Notes under the pieces: generated by a model
What the model saw: only the letters and a program-made list of their open reading frames with translations
Told to the model about the DNA's origin: nothing
Database searches by the model: none
From: Promerops cafer
Taxonomy: Eukaryota > Chordata > Aves > Passeriformes > Nectariniidae
Assembly (NCBI GenBank): GCA_013398275.1
Contig: VZSE01002701.1
Coordinates: 188,907-252,906 of the forward strand
Direction: 5' to 3'
DNA: 64,000 nt
Position numbers and translations under genes: made by a program
Shown: piece after piece, positions 24,015-35,292 of the stretch
Position numbering within the stretch: the first letter of the stretch is position 1
Layout of the letters: every line of letters starts with the position of its first letter

Positions 24015-26472
24015 TGATGCTTCCAGTCACAAATAAAGCTTTCTTTTTGTCATTGGAGAAGTTTGGTGAGAGGTTTTTTGTCTTTTATTTAGCTTTCTGA
24101 AAATGTAGGCTTCTGACCTTGATCTAGTTGGCCTCCATTCATTTCAAAGAACTATAGAACAGTTGTGACATGCAAAAAAAATATCTAGAAGAAACCTGAC
24201 TGCTTTCCCAGCCAACCTTGGCAATGGGAACCCTTGAGTGAGACTAACCTTACTTTCACTGGAAAAGGTTTTGTTCAGTAGTGCCTACGTGCTGCTTGTC
24301 AGGGCCACAGACATTTTGTCATTTGGCTCCATCTTCTGGGATAAGGCAGAAGAAACAGAAACCACTGGAGTTGACACTTTGCAAGTCCTGTCACACAACA
24401 TTTATTGGTCTTTTCTTACTCTTCATTAATGCTTCCATGCAAGCTCACAATGGATGCAAACACAGTAGGAAACCTTTTGCTTTTCTGGAGACGTTTTAAT
24501 GGGAGCAAGAATTCAGTACACAAAAAAAGTGCTTAAAATCAATAGCCTTTTTGTTTTCCAAGACTAAGAAAGGACAGTTAGTGAATGTTTGACTTGCAAT
24601 TCAACAGTGATAGAAAAAAAAAAGAAGAGCTCAGGTAAATGGCTTTTTGATTCCTGCACAGTTTTGCAGAATTAGCTCTGACTCTGGAAGCACAGTATTT
24701 GTTCTCTGCTGCTGAAGCTTTGAAGGAGAAAAGGGGATAAGGCATTATTGCTATAGCAACCTTCAAGTGAGTGCTGTAGGTGATCAAAACACATTATTTG
24801 TTGATGGAATTTTTGACCATTGCAGTCTTTCCATGCAGCACCCAGAACTGTGGGCCAGCTAGCTGAGCTGTAGCTGTGTTTGCTTCCATTTTCCATTCAG
24901 TCTTTGAGTCTTTCCACCGTTCAAAAATTGACAAAGTCTAAAAGTCTTTTCAGACTTCCATCTCTGAAGACTCTGTGCTCCTGCTGTTGCTGAGACAGCC
25001 TAACCCTAGTCCCTTCCCGAGGGCAGCAGCAGGGTCCAGCACAGCTTCTTGGCACTCTGCTCTGGCTTAGGCAAAAAGCAGCAGCTCTACCATGGCCAAT
25101 CACTGCATCCATTGGGCAGCTGTGCTTGCTCCTGGTGCTCAAGATGTTGCTGAAGCTGAAGTAATGTTTGGCTTTTGGGTTTGTGGGGATGGTGGCTTGT
25201 TGCTGGCAATGAGCTCCCTGAGGAGCTGTCAGCTGATTCCTGGCCAGCTCTGACCCGCAGGTACAATACCTGCTTTCATCTTGGAGCAGTGAGGGCAGTG
25301 AGAGACCTGGGAATGACCTCTCTGTATCCCCAGTACAAAGCTGTGCTGGTTATCAGCATGTCAAGGAGTTCACTGCAAAGCAACTTGCAGAAAATAAATT
25401 AATAAAATAATTAAATCAGACCTCTATTTTGATCATAAGTCAGCAATAGTTTATACTTTGTTTCTCTTATATGTAACTCATGCGGGGTAACTAAATGCTT
25501 AATGCAATTTTAGATAAACTGGTTTGAAATAGGCTGCCTGAAATCATGTTGTATGTTCATGTATTTATATCTACTTCTCAAGCAACATGCTTATAGTGTT
25601 TACTTAGTGAGCCCTTCTTAATGCATTTGAACAGAAGTCCTAACATAAAAGGGAATGCACCTCTTCTTTTTTTCACTTCTATGAAAGCCAAATTTATTTA
25701 AAATTTGTGGGTTTGACTTGAAAATGACTTCTTAATGTCTAAGGTGAAGTTTGGTAATGAAATGGTGTGCACACTAGTCATAAAAATCTGTAATTTTATA
25801 ACTCAGGGAACCTTTAATTTAGAATAAGTTGTAATTGTAATTTGGATGAAAAGGAGCTGCCCATACAAATGCCTCAGACATCACAGGCATGCAGGTGTTC
25901 CTTAGGTCAGTCTGGGAGCTGTCCTGCCGGTTTGATTCTTTCTCTCACTAACTTGAAGAAAGACCCATTTCCTGCAGCCTTTGGGATGACAGGAATCTGC
26001 TGCTCTCTGAAAGAGTTTTGGCCTCTTTGGTTGTGTAGTAAGCCTAGTCTGGCTGGGAGAAGGCTTTGCAGGCCAGGTCCCTTGAGAATTAGAACTGGAG
26101 AATGGGTTGCTTGGAACAAGAGAAATTTAGCTGCTAGGGATGCTGGAATTAAAGCTTTAGGTACAACTGAAATTTTGGAGGGACAAAGTATTTGCAGACT
26201 TGATGCAAGTTCTGCATTATCCAGCAGTTGATACAGGACTGTGCAGTCTGGGGTTTGTTTGTACAGTTTGGGGCTTCCAGAGGACATGTAACCATGCAGG
26301 TCACTTAGAAAGGCTTGCTGTCTCTTACTCTTTGCCCTGAAAGATGATTTGGCACTTTGCACATCGTAAATTTTGATCATTTCCATCAGGCTCTTAAAAA
26401 ATCCTAAAAAAAAAAACCCAGAAAATAAGAACCACAAAACCCGCTTTTTTCCCCTCCTGAGTTTATAGCTTT

Positions 26473-26540
26473 ATCATAGAATTATAAAACCTCTGAGGAT
26501 AAAGAATGAAAGACCTCCAATCCCCACAACTTTTTCCTTC
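26473..26540 (-). mobile_element. Possible decayed CR1 3' end
   Basis: atcatagaattataaaacc, then aatgaaagacctccaatcccc, resembles the complement of a CR1 terminus (atcatagaatcatagaatgg ... gacctccaagatc). The match is short and worn, and the body beyond 26540 is not recognisable. It could be chance. Confidence 0.4.
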
Positions 26541-28879
26541 ATTATTGCTTATGCCACAAGAAATCCAAGGAGATTTGTGCTTATAAATAACAGTATTATT
26601 CAGAAAGACATGAGCAACTGGAAATATAGCTGCTGTGTTCCCCTTTGGGTTTCCCCACTTTTCTCAAAATTATCCTAACCTAGGTGTTTCTTCAGTCAAA
26701 TCTTTGAAGATTTCTCTCTGCAATTTCTCCTGTCCTGCTGGATTGAGCACTTATAGCTTGTACATGTTGTTGAATATTTGGCTTTTCCACTGATTCATGA
26801 GTGTGGAGCCATTGCCCTGCAGGTGGGCACATTTACAGGAGGTGACAGAGGCTTTGGGAGTCAAGGAGAGCATGTACCTGTCCTGCCTGGAGGCACCTGG
26901 GGGAGCTGGCACTTGAGCACGGGGGACAAAGTCCCTTTTCCCTGCAGGCAGCTCTACTGGAGGGGTGTGCTGAGAGAGGTGAGGAGCCTGGCTCTGTCCC
27001 ACGGGAACAGCAGCCCCCATGGTAAGAGGGAGACATGCCTGAAATCACTTTTTGCTGTTCCTTTTTCTGTTTTCTTTTCATTCTTGTGCAAAGCCTAAAT
27101 AACACTTGGCATTTGAGCATGTATGAGCAGCAAATCAGTGTTAGCAGTGAGCTCCCAGAGGACAGGTCTGCTTATACCCAGCTGGCTCCAGACTGTGGGT
27201 GTAGCAGCTTTTTCACCAGGCACTGGCTGCAGGTGCAATAACTGTTCTCTTCCCCAGTGCATCCTTTGACTGAGCTTAAACAAATTTCAGCCAGTATTCT
27301 GAAGACAAAGATGGAGTGTGAAAGAACTCCTGTGAGGGTTTTCCTTCCAAAAGAAGCCCAGGCATTCAGGAAGGTGGGACACTGATAAAGGTGTGCCCTG
27401 CAGACAGTGTACCCAAGGCCACATGTGACCTGCACATAGGCACAGCTAGCTGATGTGTGTCATATAGTTCTCTCTTATCTGCTGTTAAATTGTGGAGCTG
27501 TTGTTGTATGCTCTCTTAACACTGAAAGACACATCAGGAGAGAGTTGGAATAAATAAGTCTTGCCTTCTATTCTCATGTAGTCCAAGCCTCTTGACAACA
27601 GGAAAGAAAAGAGGGGGTAAATTGGCAGTGGCAGTCAAATACCTGGCTCTGGTGTGAGCTGAAGTGGATGAGACAGTAGCTGAGGTCTCTGCAATTGTTT
27701 CCATTGCACTGTGTGGACACGTCAAATCAGACAAAGCTCACTAGCAGTGAGTGCTTGACGTACTTGGTTTGCTTCAGGCAGCCTTACAGTAATGGACATT
27801 ATGTGCCCTTATGTGCAGCATTTCAAGCTCCCGGTTCAAAACCCTTATCCACATTGAAGTCTGTGCTGAGATAATAAAATATTTTGCTTTTCTGCAGATG
27901 GTTAAAAGTGAAGGTAAAGTGTTGGAAAAATTATAAGTTTTCTGATGTCAGATGTAGTGAGAATTTACTTGCTCTTCCAGATGGCATTTGCAAAGGCACA
28001 GAATGTCACAGGTTATTATCTTAAATTGAATAATAAAATATGCACAAGTTATTTTATAGCTGCTTTAATACCTGATTTGTAAAATGATTACCAGTTAATA
28101 ACAAATAATAGCTGTTATAATTAGGACTAAGTCATTTGTAATTATGGAACTCTAGAAGACAGACTATTGAAAGAAATGAGGAGAAAACTTGTCAACTCAA
28201 TAGCAATGTTTATTGAATGATGAATATTAATGGATTATGAATTAACTAGTTGTTACCTGATATGAGTTATTTGTAACTGGAGCTGAAATATGAGTTGGTG
28301 ACTAAGAACATCTTTGTGGCCCATCCAGAAATCACTGAAAAACAAGCTTCTCTTCATCCTGTTGGCTTCAGGGACACAAAGAATTGCAGCTTTTCTCAAG
28401 TGAGAGAGTTCTCTTCCCTCTGTGCTTTTTGTTAATGCCAGCTGCAGAACTCTGCTGACTTCATTGAGTAATGCAGTTTCCCTGAGAGCATAAAAATGAC
28501 CTAACCAAATTATACAACAGGTCTGGCAGGAACATGTGCCTGGGGTAGCAGCAAGTGGAGGGTGAGTGGTGGTGCTTCCCTGGGATGTGGTTTCTGTCAG
28601 CCTGGAAGTAAGATACTGCTTGGAGCCAAGGTGAAGTTCTCATTTAATGGCTTTTGATTCATTGGCCTTCTATAAAAATGTTCAACTGCTCTTTGAACCT
28701 GAGTAAAATTTTGATATTCACATAATCCTGTAGTAATAACCTTTACATCTTGACTGTGCATTGCATGGGCAATTGTAGCTTTTTCTTTGTTTTGAACCTA
28801 CAACCTGCTGATGTGGCTTGATGCTTTTTAGGCTTTCTCTTATAACAAAAAAAGTCCATATGTATTTCAAATTCATTTC
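26541..28879. other. Non-coding stretch; candidate conserved element at its right
   Basis: The left part (26750-27440) is GC-richer, with overlapping short frames on both strands and no domain. The part 27940-28270 is AT-rich, dense in TAAT/ATTA cores and sparse in obvious repeats, and reads like vertebrate conserved non-coding sequence. That is only an impression, since no second genome was compared. Confidence 0.5.
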
Positions 28880-29375
28880 TAATAGCATTTTTTATTTTAA
28901 ACCTGTGTCATATCATCCCTCTTGTATTTTAGGCTGAAAAGCTGTAGGCAATCCAGTTGTTCCTTGTTTTGAAGGTATATCACAGCTCTGGTTTTCCTTT
29001 TCCTTTCTAGTTCTAGAGTATTTTTTAAGATTTGGGAAAAGGCCAAACCTTCAAGCAGTATTCAGAGTCAGGGTCACTTTGGATTTATACAGATATTTTC
29101 TGTTTTGTTCTCTATTTTGTCTGACACTTTTAACTGCCACTCATTGAGTGTTTTAATAGAAGTCTCTCTTTTAATTTTGAATTCACTTTTCTGAGAGGTA
29201 ATAGTTTGTTCAGACACTGTTGTTGTGAATATGAAGTTAGGATTGCTTTTTGTTATGTGAATCACTTTACATTTCTTCAACCTTAACTTTATCTGCCATT
29301 TACTCAGTATAATAAAATATTTCTGCAACTCTTTGGAGTTAGCTTTTGGCTTTTTCTCTATCCTGAGCAGCTCGG
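28880..29375 (-). mobile_element. Ancient CR1-type LINE, C-terminal part of ORF2 (pseudogene)
   Basis: Read on the minus strand, 29345 down to about 29090 translates to a decayed CR1 reverse-transcriptase tail: a W-Q-I-K segment, then KCKVIHITKSNPNF, then an S-I-K-T block and a NKTEN block, in the order known for this region of CR1 ORF2. The frame then breaks at about 29074. In another frame the next stretch gives EYC and a shifted W-x-F segment, and the stretch to 28890 (complement of gtcatatcatccctcttgtattttaggctgaaaagc) matches the following ORF2 text. The many stops and frame shifts mark an old, dead copy. It is much older than the 3'-end CR1 fragments elsewhere in the window and has counterparts I recognise from other amniotes. 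The ends are approximate. Confidence 0.82.
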
Positions 29376-29807
29376 ACTCTTTCCTTTTTGTGCATACATC
29401 TGTTTCCTGGACTCTAGGAAATGTGCAACACCTATTGGCGTGTTCTACCCCCTCTCCAGTTCTAGGACAGTACAGCACTCACTGGCATGAAACAGCTCAC
29501 ACATTTTGGGGTGCGGACACAGTCTGAGGCCCTAGTGCCAAGCAAGGGGATTGTCTCCTGGCATATCTGATGGTTTGTTCTGCTGCAGGTCGGGGCTAGT
29601 TAGCCTCTAGGAAAGTATGGCTGAACAGATCCATGCTCACAGCTGGACTGGCCAAGGCAGCAGGCATGGATTAGCAGCAGATCAGGCATGTCAGCAAGGG
29701 TTCTGGTGTGGGTCGTCATATCAAGCTGTGCACCTTGGAATTTTTCCAGGTATTTATCTAGAAGCAGGTGGTAGAATCTATAATTCTATGTGATTTTCTT
29801 GGCTGGC
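29376..29807. other. Short non-coding gap between the old CR1 and the LTR cluster
   Basis: No recognisable gene or repeat. The segment tagaatctataattctatgtga (near 29772-29795) slightly resembles a CR1 terminus, but no CR1 body can be seen beside it. Confidence 0.45.
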
Positions 29808-30000
29808 TGTCATGAATCAGGCTGCAGCTCTAGCTCTGTCTCGGGATCTCTTCTGCCTCAGCTCCAGCACCGAGCTGGAACAAAAATTGTGAGAACCCAG
29901 CCTTACATGCTTTCCCATCTCTCTGTTAAATAAATGCTACCTAGAGAGTTCACCTTTCTGGGAACTTGTTGTTGTGGTTAATAAATGGTCTGAGTGAGTA
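29808..30000 (+). mobile_element. Possible LTR fragment
   Basis: It starts TGTCATGAATCAGG after a ggctggc flank. A CT-rich stretch with tctgtctcgggatctcttctgcctcagctcc follows, and AATAAA occurs at about 29927 and again near 29980. This is the general look of an avian LTR U3-R, but no matching 3' inverted repeat, target-site duplication or primer site could be found. The right edge is arbitrary. Confidence 0.33.
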
Positions 30001-30540
30001 CAGTGTAAGTTAGGCCTGGGAGGGGGTTTAGAAAGGCACAAAGGCTTATGGAATTGGCATTGAGATGGGGATTTCTCTGGGGAGTAGTTGGGATTACAAC
30101 CGTTTAACTGAGAATGGATATTGATTGTTTGCTTCCACTTTGCTCTGCCCCCCTGAATGGTGTCAGGATTCCTACCTAAGCAAGTGCCATGCGTTTGTTG
30201 CCCAGAGAAGAATGTTTTATACAGTGAGCCCTTGAGCACTGCTGCTGTGAAAACTGTCCTTTCAGACTGAGGGCTCCAAACACGTGTCTGCCAGATGCCA
30301 AACCCAAGCACAGATCCGCCTTCCTGTTGAGGGAGAGAGAGCTTTGTACCTGTGTAGCTCCTGCGCTGCTCATGCATTTTCCATCCAAGTCCTTGCATTA
30401 AGGGAGGGAGGGCAGGAAATGGGACAGGGCATAGAAAGTGCTCAGTGTAGGTGTGGTGGTGGTGGAACAGCAGGCCAGAGGTCTTAAAAGCTGCATCCTG
30501 ACTCGAGTCTACAGAAGCCATGAGAAAGCTGACAGCTCTT
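30001..30540. other. Sequence between two LTR-like blocks
   Basis: GC-richer than its surroundings, with a minus-strand frame of 194 codons spanning 29937-30521, the longest in the window. The translation has low-complexity stretches (H-runs, T-runs, P-rich end) and no retroviral or cellular domain that I recognise. It could be worn retroviral interior or unrelated sequence. I do not call it a gene. Confidence 0.45.
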
Positions 30541-30919
30541 TGTGAGAACAGAGTCCTGCAGCAGTGAAGAACAACTCGTTTTCCTTAAGAAAGAATTCTA
30601 GGACTGTGGAAAACAACCTACTTTCCCTGAGAAAGAACTCTAGGACTGTGAAAAACACTAGCCACCTGTATAAAGTGTTTTTATACCGTTAGGTAGAAAA
30701 ATGAAAGCTATATGTCATTCAAACAACTCATTCTGCATGTACACACTGGGGGTTTGAGTGACCAATCAATACAGGATAACAGCTTGTTGCTGACCAAGGG
30801 GGGATAGACACGGGATGTTCCTTAAAAACTCTGTATGAGAGACACACAAAATAAATGGGGATCTTTTCTTCTTTGCTCCATAAGAGTTTGTCCTGCATCT
30901 TTCTTTAATGAGCTCCACA
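30541..30919 (+). mobile_element. Probable endogenous retrovirus LTR with U3 tandem repeat
   Basis: The block runs from TGTGAGAACAGAG to GAGCTCCACA, giving a TGTG/CACA terminal pair. It holds a 40-nt unit at 30569-30608 that recurs at 30611-30650 (period 42, 8 mismatches by eye), the kind of repeat often seen as U3 enhancers. An ATAAAA/TTAAAA-type TATA region precedes AATAAA at about 30851. A short T-rich R/U5 segment ending in ctttaatgagctccaca follows. No target-site duplication is clear (flanks agctctt and gtgacat), and no primer-binding site follows, so it is probably a solo LTR. The left boundary is the less certain one. Confidence 0.65.
30569..30650 (+). repeat. Two-copy 42-bp tandem repeat in an LTR
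   Basis: Both copies share AGAAAGAA-YTCTAGGACTGTG at their right ends; the left halves differ mainly by transitions. It lies in the presumed U3 of the surrounding LTR. Confidence 0.85.
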
Positions 30920-31524
30920 GTGACATGTAGGTTTTTTACTAAAATGCAATTAAATTAGTTTTTTCATTCCAGTTTGAAAATGTAAAGAATAATTTGGCAA
31001 GACTTCTTATCTCCACACGTGTATCCTCTCCACTCAAACTTTTCAACCGTGTTTTCTGTAAATAACAAAAAAAGTGCGTAAAACGTGTAGCGAGGAAAAA
31101 TTGTATTAATACTGCTTCTCTGGGGATGTAGATCTCAAGGACATAGGCAATTCCAGCCCTCATGGGACTAGAATAGTGAAAGTGATTGTACCTTTAAAGG
31201 CAGGATTAGTCTTTAAAAGAAAGTAACATAATTTTCCTTTCCAAAACCACTACAGCATTTTTAAAATAGCTTTATTCAAAGTTAGGCTTTCTGTTATTAC
31301 AAATTACTGCAAGTTGTTACTAGCATAATGTTGATAAATAGGTATTTGGGTGTTGAAAGAGGGGGATAACTTGAACTTACATGTATAATGATAGATTCTG
31401 GGCTGGCTGCTACTCCACAGGAAGTATGTTTGGGATTGTAATATTCATTTATAGCAGTTCCAAAAAAGATCTCAGCTGTTAGCAATTAATTATCAGATGA
31501 GACAATGGGGAATAAAACAGACCT
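30920..31524. other. Short non-coding gap
   Basis: AT-rich, with no recognisable exon or repeat. It separates the LTR from the plus-strand CR1. Confidence 0.6.
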
Positions 31525-31917
31525 GTTGGAGGTGGTCCAGGGGAGGGTCACAAAGATAGGGAGCTGGAGCACATTTCCTCTGCAGACAGGCTGAAAGAGT
31601 TGGAATTTTTCATCCTGGAAAAGAGGAGACTCTTGGGAGAATTTAGAGTCCCTTCCAGTACCTAAAGGAGGCCAACAAGAAAGCTGGAGAGGTACTTTTC
31701 ATAAGGGCATGTAGTGATGGGACAAGTGGCAATGGTTTTAATCTGAATGAGGGTAGGTTTAGGTTGGACATTAGGAAGAAACACTGTAAGGGTGGTGAGA
31801 CTGGAGCAGGTTGCCAAAGATAGTTGTGAATGCCCTATCCCTGTCAGTGTTAAAGGCCAGGTTGGAGCTAAGTGATCTCTAGGGCAATTTCCAACCCAAA
31901 CCATTGTATCATCCTGT
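31525..31917 (+). mobile_element. CR1 LINE, 3' end fragment (plus strand)
   Basis: It begins with gtccaggggagggtcacaaagatagggagctggagcac and runs through the gacaggctgaaagagttgg and attaggaagaaacac blocks to ttccaacccaaaccattgtatcatcctgtg. These are the CR1 3' region in sense order. Relative to the usual text, about 80-90 bp between the gccaggttgga and gatctctagggcaatttcc segments are missing, so this copy is internally deleted. It is 5'-truncated and contains no intact ORF2 segment. Confidence 0.92.
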
Positions 31918-34889
31918 GTTTATCATGTGCTCTTTAAATCCATGGTGCACTTAGATTCTGACTGTGCAGTCTGGTCCCCTTATCTCAAAAGGGATATAGA
32001 AGGAAAGTTTGGACAGGCTTCCACGTTGGTGCATAATCATCAGGAGAGCAGGCAGTAAGAGTCGGGTGTGACAAGGGGGTCTGTGAAACCTTGAGTGGGG
32101 TACAGGAGGTGAATAAGGATCCTTTGCTTATTTTAATGTTGAAAGAGAAAGTACAGCTCAGAGGCAACCACTGAAGCTACAAAGTGTCAGATTGAAAACA
32201 GGGCAGCAGCTTTTCACATTTTTCTAGATAATAAACTTTACGTGACTTCCAGGGGCAATTTAATCAAAGAGATGCCTCTTAAAGGACTATAAAATAAATA
32301 ATAAGAAGAAGAAAAAGAAAAAGAAAAATACAAGCAGCAACATCTCCGAATCAGTTTGCAATTCAGCAACTTTGTTGTATGCAAAACACAGGAAAAAAAT
32401 TGTCTGGTCTAGAGAGAGAATGGATCTTTCCCCTTATTTGATGTAGCTACTCTTACCAAAACACATGGGAAGGCTCCCAGTGCTGTCAGATCTATTCTGT
32501 GTGGGTATCTTAGCTTATAATCATGCTGAAACAAGAGCCTTACACTTTTGTGCATCCATATGTGAAGATCAACTACAGCTGGACTGAAAGATGAGTGGTA
32601 GGCCTACAATTTCAATGAGAGTGAAAAGCAGGAAGGACTTAGCAGGAGCTCTTAGCAGAAAGCTATCCTGTCAATAGATTGTCTCACCTGAAAAGCAGAC
32701 TTTTCACCCCTGTCACTCTGTATTTTTAAGGAAGCTTAAGTTTTAGCAAGTATCACTCTGCATCTGTAATCTGAAAAAAAGTAAATAGGCTTTTTTAAAA
32801 AAAACACAATTACACTCCGAGGCGAGTAACCTGCTGTGATGGTGCAGTCTGCCTTTTTTTTTTCTTTCCCTGAGGGTTTGTTGTTTTAAAATCTTTTGCA
32901 TATGCACGTTTATATTTAATATTTTCTACTCGAGAAATGACCCAAAAGATTTGATGTCAAACTGTAGGAGTTACGTAAAGGGGAAACAAAAAGAAATAAA
33001 ATAGCACCTATAATTGTGTAGCATTGCCTGACCTAAGTGAAACCATGCACTGGGTCAAGAGCTACCCTGCTACCCTCTGCATATGCAGAGCTCCTTGCCT
33101 GTGTGGCTACCCTGTTTACAGGGCTGAGAGCTGAGATGGGAGGGAGCAAAGCATGAGAACCTAAACAGCACTGAGGACTTTTGCTGGTTACTTTATATTG
33201 GCATGAAATTTCAGTGCACCTCATTCCACTTCTGGATTACTGATTTCCAAACTATTTCTTATTCCCTGGTGCAATGGAGGGCCAGTCTCAGAGTTTTTAA
33301 AGTTAATTTGAAACTTTATGAGAAGGAAATCAAGACAAGGAGGAAGGAAATAGGATGGTGACATTTTGAACTGATGATTAACACAGCAGAATTACAGTGG
33401 ACCAGCTGACATTTTCTTACCATGCTGTCTGGGAGACCTGCCAGCGTGGAATTATATTAGTCAATGTGTGAACTGACAAGATGTGTGGTCTCGTGTTTGC
33501 AAGAGAGAACAAGATTTAGATTGCAGTTAGAAGCCTTTGTCACCTTATTCCAATGTGAATCAAAAGATAAATGGAACTCCTTTTATAAAGACCAACTAAT
33601 TTTCCACCAATTAACACAGGAATTATTGTCATGAGCTTTACACAAGAGTTGATGCCATTATGAACATCTCCAGTTTTCTAGGAATCAGGCACTTAACAAC
33701 AGTTGGTTTTAAGAATCTGATCCTGGAAGGGCCACAACTGCTGAAGCAAAAGAAATATTAGCTGTGAGTGGAGAGCAAAGAAACTGGTCCTCACTTTCAC
33801 AGAAATATTATTTCTGTTTCACTACCATCTAAGGATATAAAAATCCCAGAAGCATAAAGTAAAAATGATAGGATATGAAAATAATAGAGCCTGGAGGACC
33901 ATCTAACTTCTCAATAATTTTGCATTGCATATATTAAGAACAAGGCAGTCAAAATACTGACCCAGTGCAAATGTTGAATGAGAGAAATTGCTAGAGAAAA
34001 GTTGGCTCTCTGTGGGATCACGCCCTTCTTAAGAAAATAAGAATCTCTATGCAGCTTCAAAATGAACTGAAATTGCAGGGAGAGTTAAGGGAGGCACAGA
34101 TTAGCAGGGAGTGACCAATATATCTGAAATCTCTATTTTCTGTTGTTACTATTCCAAAGCTTGGAACAAGTATGATGTTTCAAGTATTTTTTTAATTTTC
34201 TTGAAATAGACTCATAATTTTCTTTTCACAAGCATGGAATATTGCTTTTTTAATATATATCTTTTGAATCTCTCAGCAGCAAGATAGGCAAAATTGGGAA
34301 AAGCTGCTGTTATTGAGGCTTACACTGCAAACTGCTCTGAAGGTACTGTGGAGAACAATAAAGTTGTGGGTGAGGTCTGACAGCCTGCTGGCATTCAATA
34401 TTCCATAGGCAACAGGGTCCCTTGGGTCTGAGTGCTATGGGTTTCTGTAAAGAGGATTTTCTGAAGGAATTCTTGTATTTGAAATGAGGAGAAAAATGTA
34501 AAATGTAAGTTGGGGAAACGGTGGGTAAGAATGAATTGAATGGCAAATAGCTATAGCTCTGCAGACACGCAGATAGTCTGCAAAGTCAGTTTTGTTTCCA
34601 GGAATGGTATAAAATCTTCTTTGTTTTCTCTCTTCTTTTGCAGCTTTTCATGGAATAGTCTGTCTTTTCCCTCTTTGTATTCTAAGAATAGACACATTTC
34701 GGGTCTAGACTGTGAGAAATTAGTTTTTGGATACTTCTTTCTGTGGATTAAATGTTGTTTCTCTTGCTGTGGGAGTGTCTTTGATTTCATAAAAGAATAG
34801 TGATCTGTGTCCTGTTGTTGATTTATTTCCTGGGCAAAAAATAATGAAAAAATATTCAAGCAGCTAGTTTGTGATTTCATATGAGTCAC
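31918..34889. other. Non-coding stretch with A-rich low-complexity patches
   Basis: A purine-rich patch (aataagaagaagaaaaagaaaaagaaaaa) lies at 32296-32330, a T10 run at 32854-32863, and an 8-bp stem hairpin ACAGAAAT/ATTTCTGT at 33799-33817. No exon was recognised. Frames are short, apart from the left part of a 175-codon minus frame that crosses into the CR1 on the right. Confidence 0.6.
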
Positions 34890-35292
34890 AACTGCAAAAT
34901 ACCTAAGGCTGGAAAGGACTTCTGAGCTTTGCCTAGTTGGGTTTTGGATATCTCCTGGACTGGAGACTCCAAAACCTCTTTGGGCAGGCTGTTCCAGTGT
35001 TTTATCACCCTGACAATAAAGTAGTATTTTGTTAGGTTTAAAAGGGATTTCCTGTATTTCCATTTGTGTCCATTGCATGTTGTACTGTCACTGAGTCCCA
35101 TTGGGAAGGGTCTGGCTCTGCCTCATTTACCATCCTTCTCCCTGCTCCAGTCAGGTACACACACACACACATAATATCTCCTCTAAACTTTCTCATCTCC
35201 ATCCTCAGCAATCCCAATGTTCTCAGCATATTTCAATCATCTCCGTTGGCCTTTACTGGACACTCTCCAGTGTGTCTATATCTGTCTTGAAA
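34890..35292 (-). mobile_element. CR1 LINE, 3' end fragment
   Basis: In the complement orientation it shows the expected order: aaggctggaaaggacttctgag, tctcctggactggagactcc, ctctttgggcaggctgttccagtg, gtccattgcatgttgtactgtcactg, then the cactctccagtgtgtctatatctgtcttg block. The terminal agaatca repeat is worn at the left, and about 60 bp after gagctt are missing. A short CA run at 35157-35172 has expanded inside it. A minus-strand frame of 175 codons starts in this element and is an artefact of it. Confidence 0.9.
35157..35172. repeat. (CA)n microsatellite inside a CR1
   Basis: tacacacacacacacac, about eight CA units, sits where the CR1 text normally reads caggtatttatacac, so it grew from that short seed. 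Confidence 0.85.

Larger units (their letters stand above)
19831..26472. other. Non-coding stretch with motif-rich AT-rich patches
   Basis: No exon or dated repeat recognised. The longest frame is 176 codons (25907-26437 minus), without a domain and opposed by a 129-codon plus frame (25842-26231). A T17 run lies at 21356-21372. The patches 20640-20890 and 21720-21910 are rich in homeobox and TALE-type core motifs (TGATTGACA at 20725-20733, and ATAATTGACAG and CATCAAAG in the second patch) and look like candidate conserved non-coding elements. A hairpin with an 11-bp stem lies at 23981-24014. Confidence 0.55.

Noticed and set aside
25907..26437. 176-codon minus-strand open frame
   Set aside because: It is opposed by a 129-codon plus-strand frame, includes a translated A-run, and has no domain; chance is sufficient.
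29074..29478. 134-codon minus frame as a live reverse-transcriptase gene
   Set aside because: Only a tail part resembles CR1 ORF2, key upstream catalytic blocks are absent, and the frame breaks soon after; it is a dead fragment.
29937..30521. 194-codon minus-strand open frame, the longest in the window
   Set aside because: A frame of this length is near chance expectation for 64 kb in six frames. The translation is low-complexity in parts and shows no domain, and part of it lies in a possible LTR.
34551..35078. 175-codon minus-strand open frame
   Set aside because: Its first part reads the 3' region of a CR1 fragment and the rest shows no domain.
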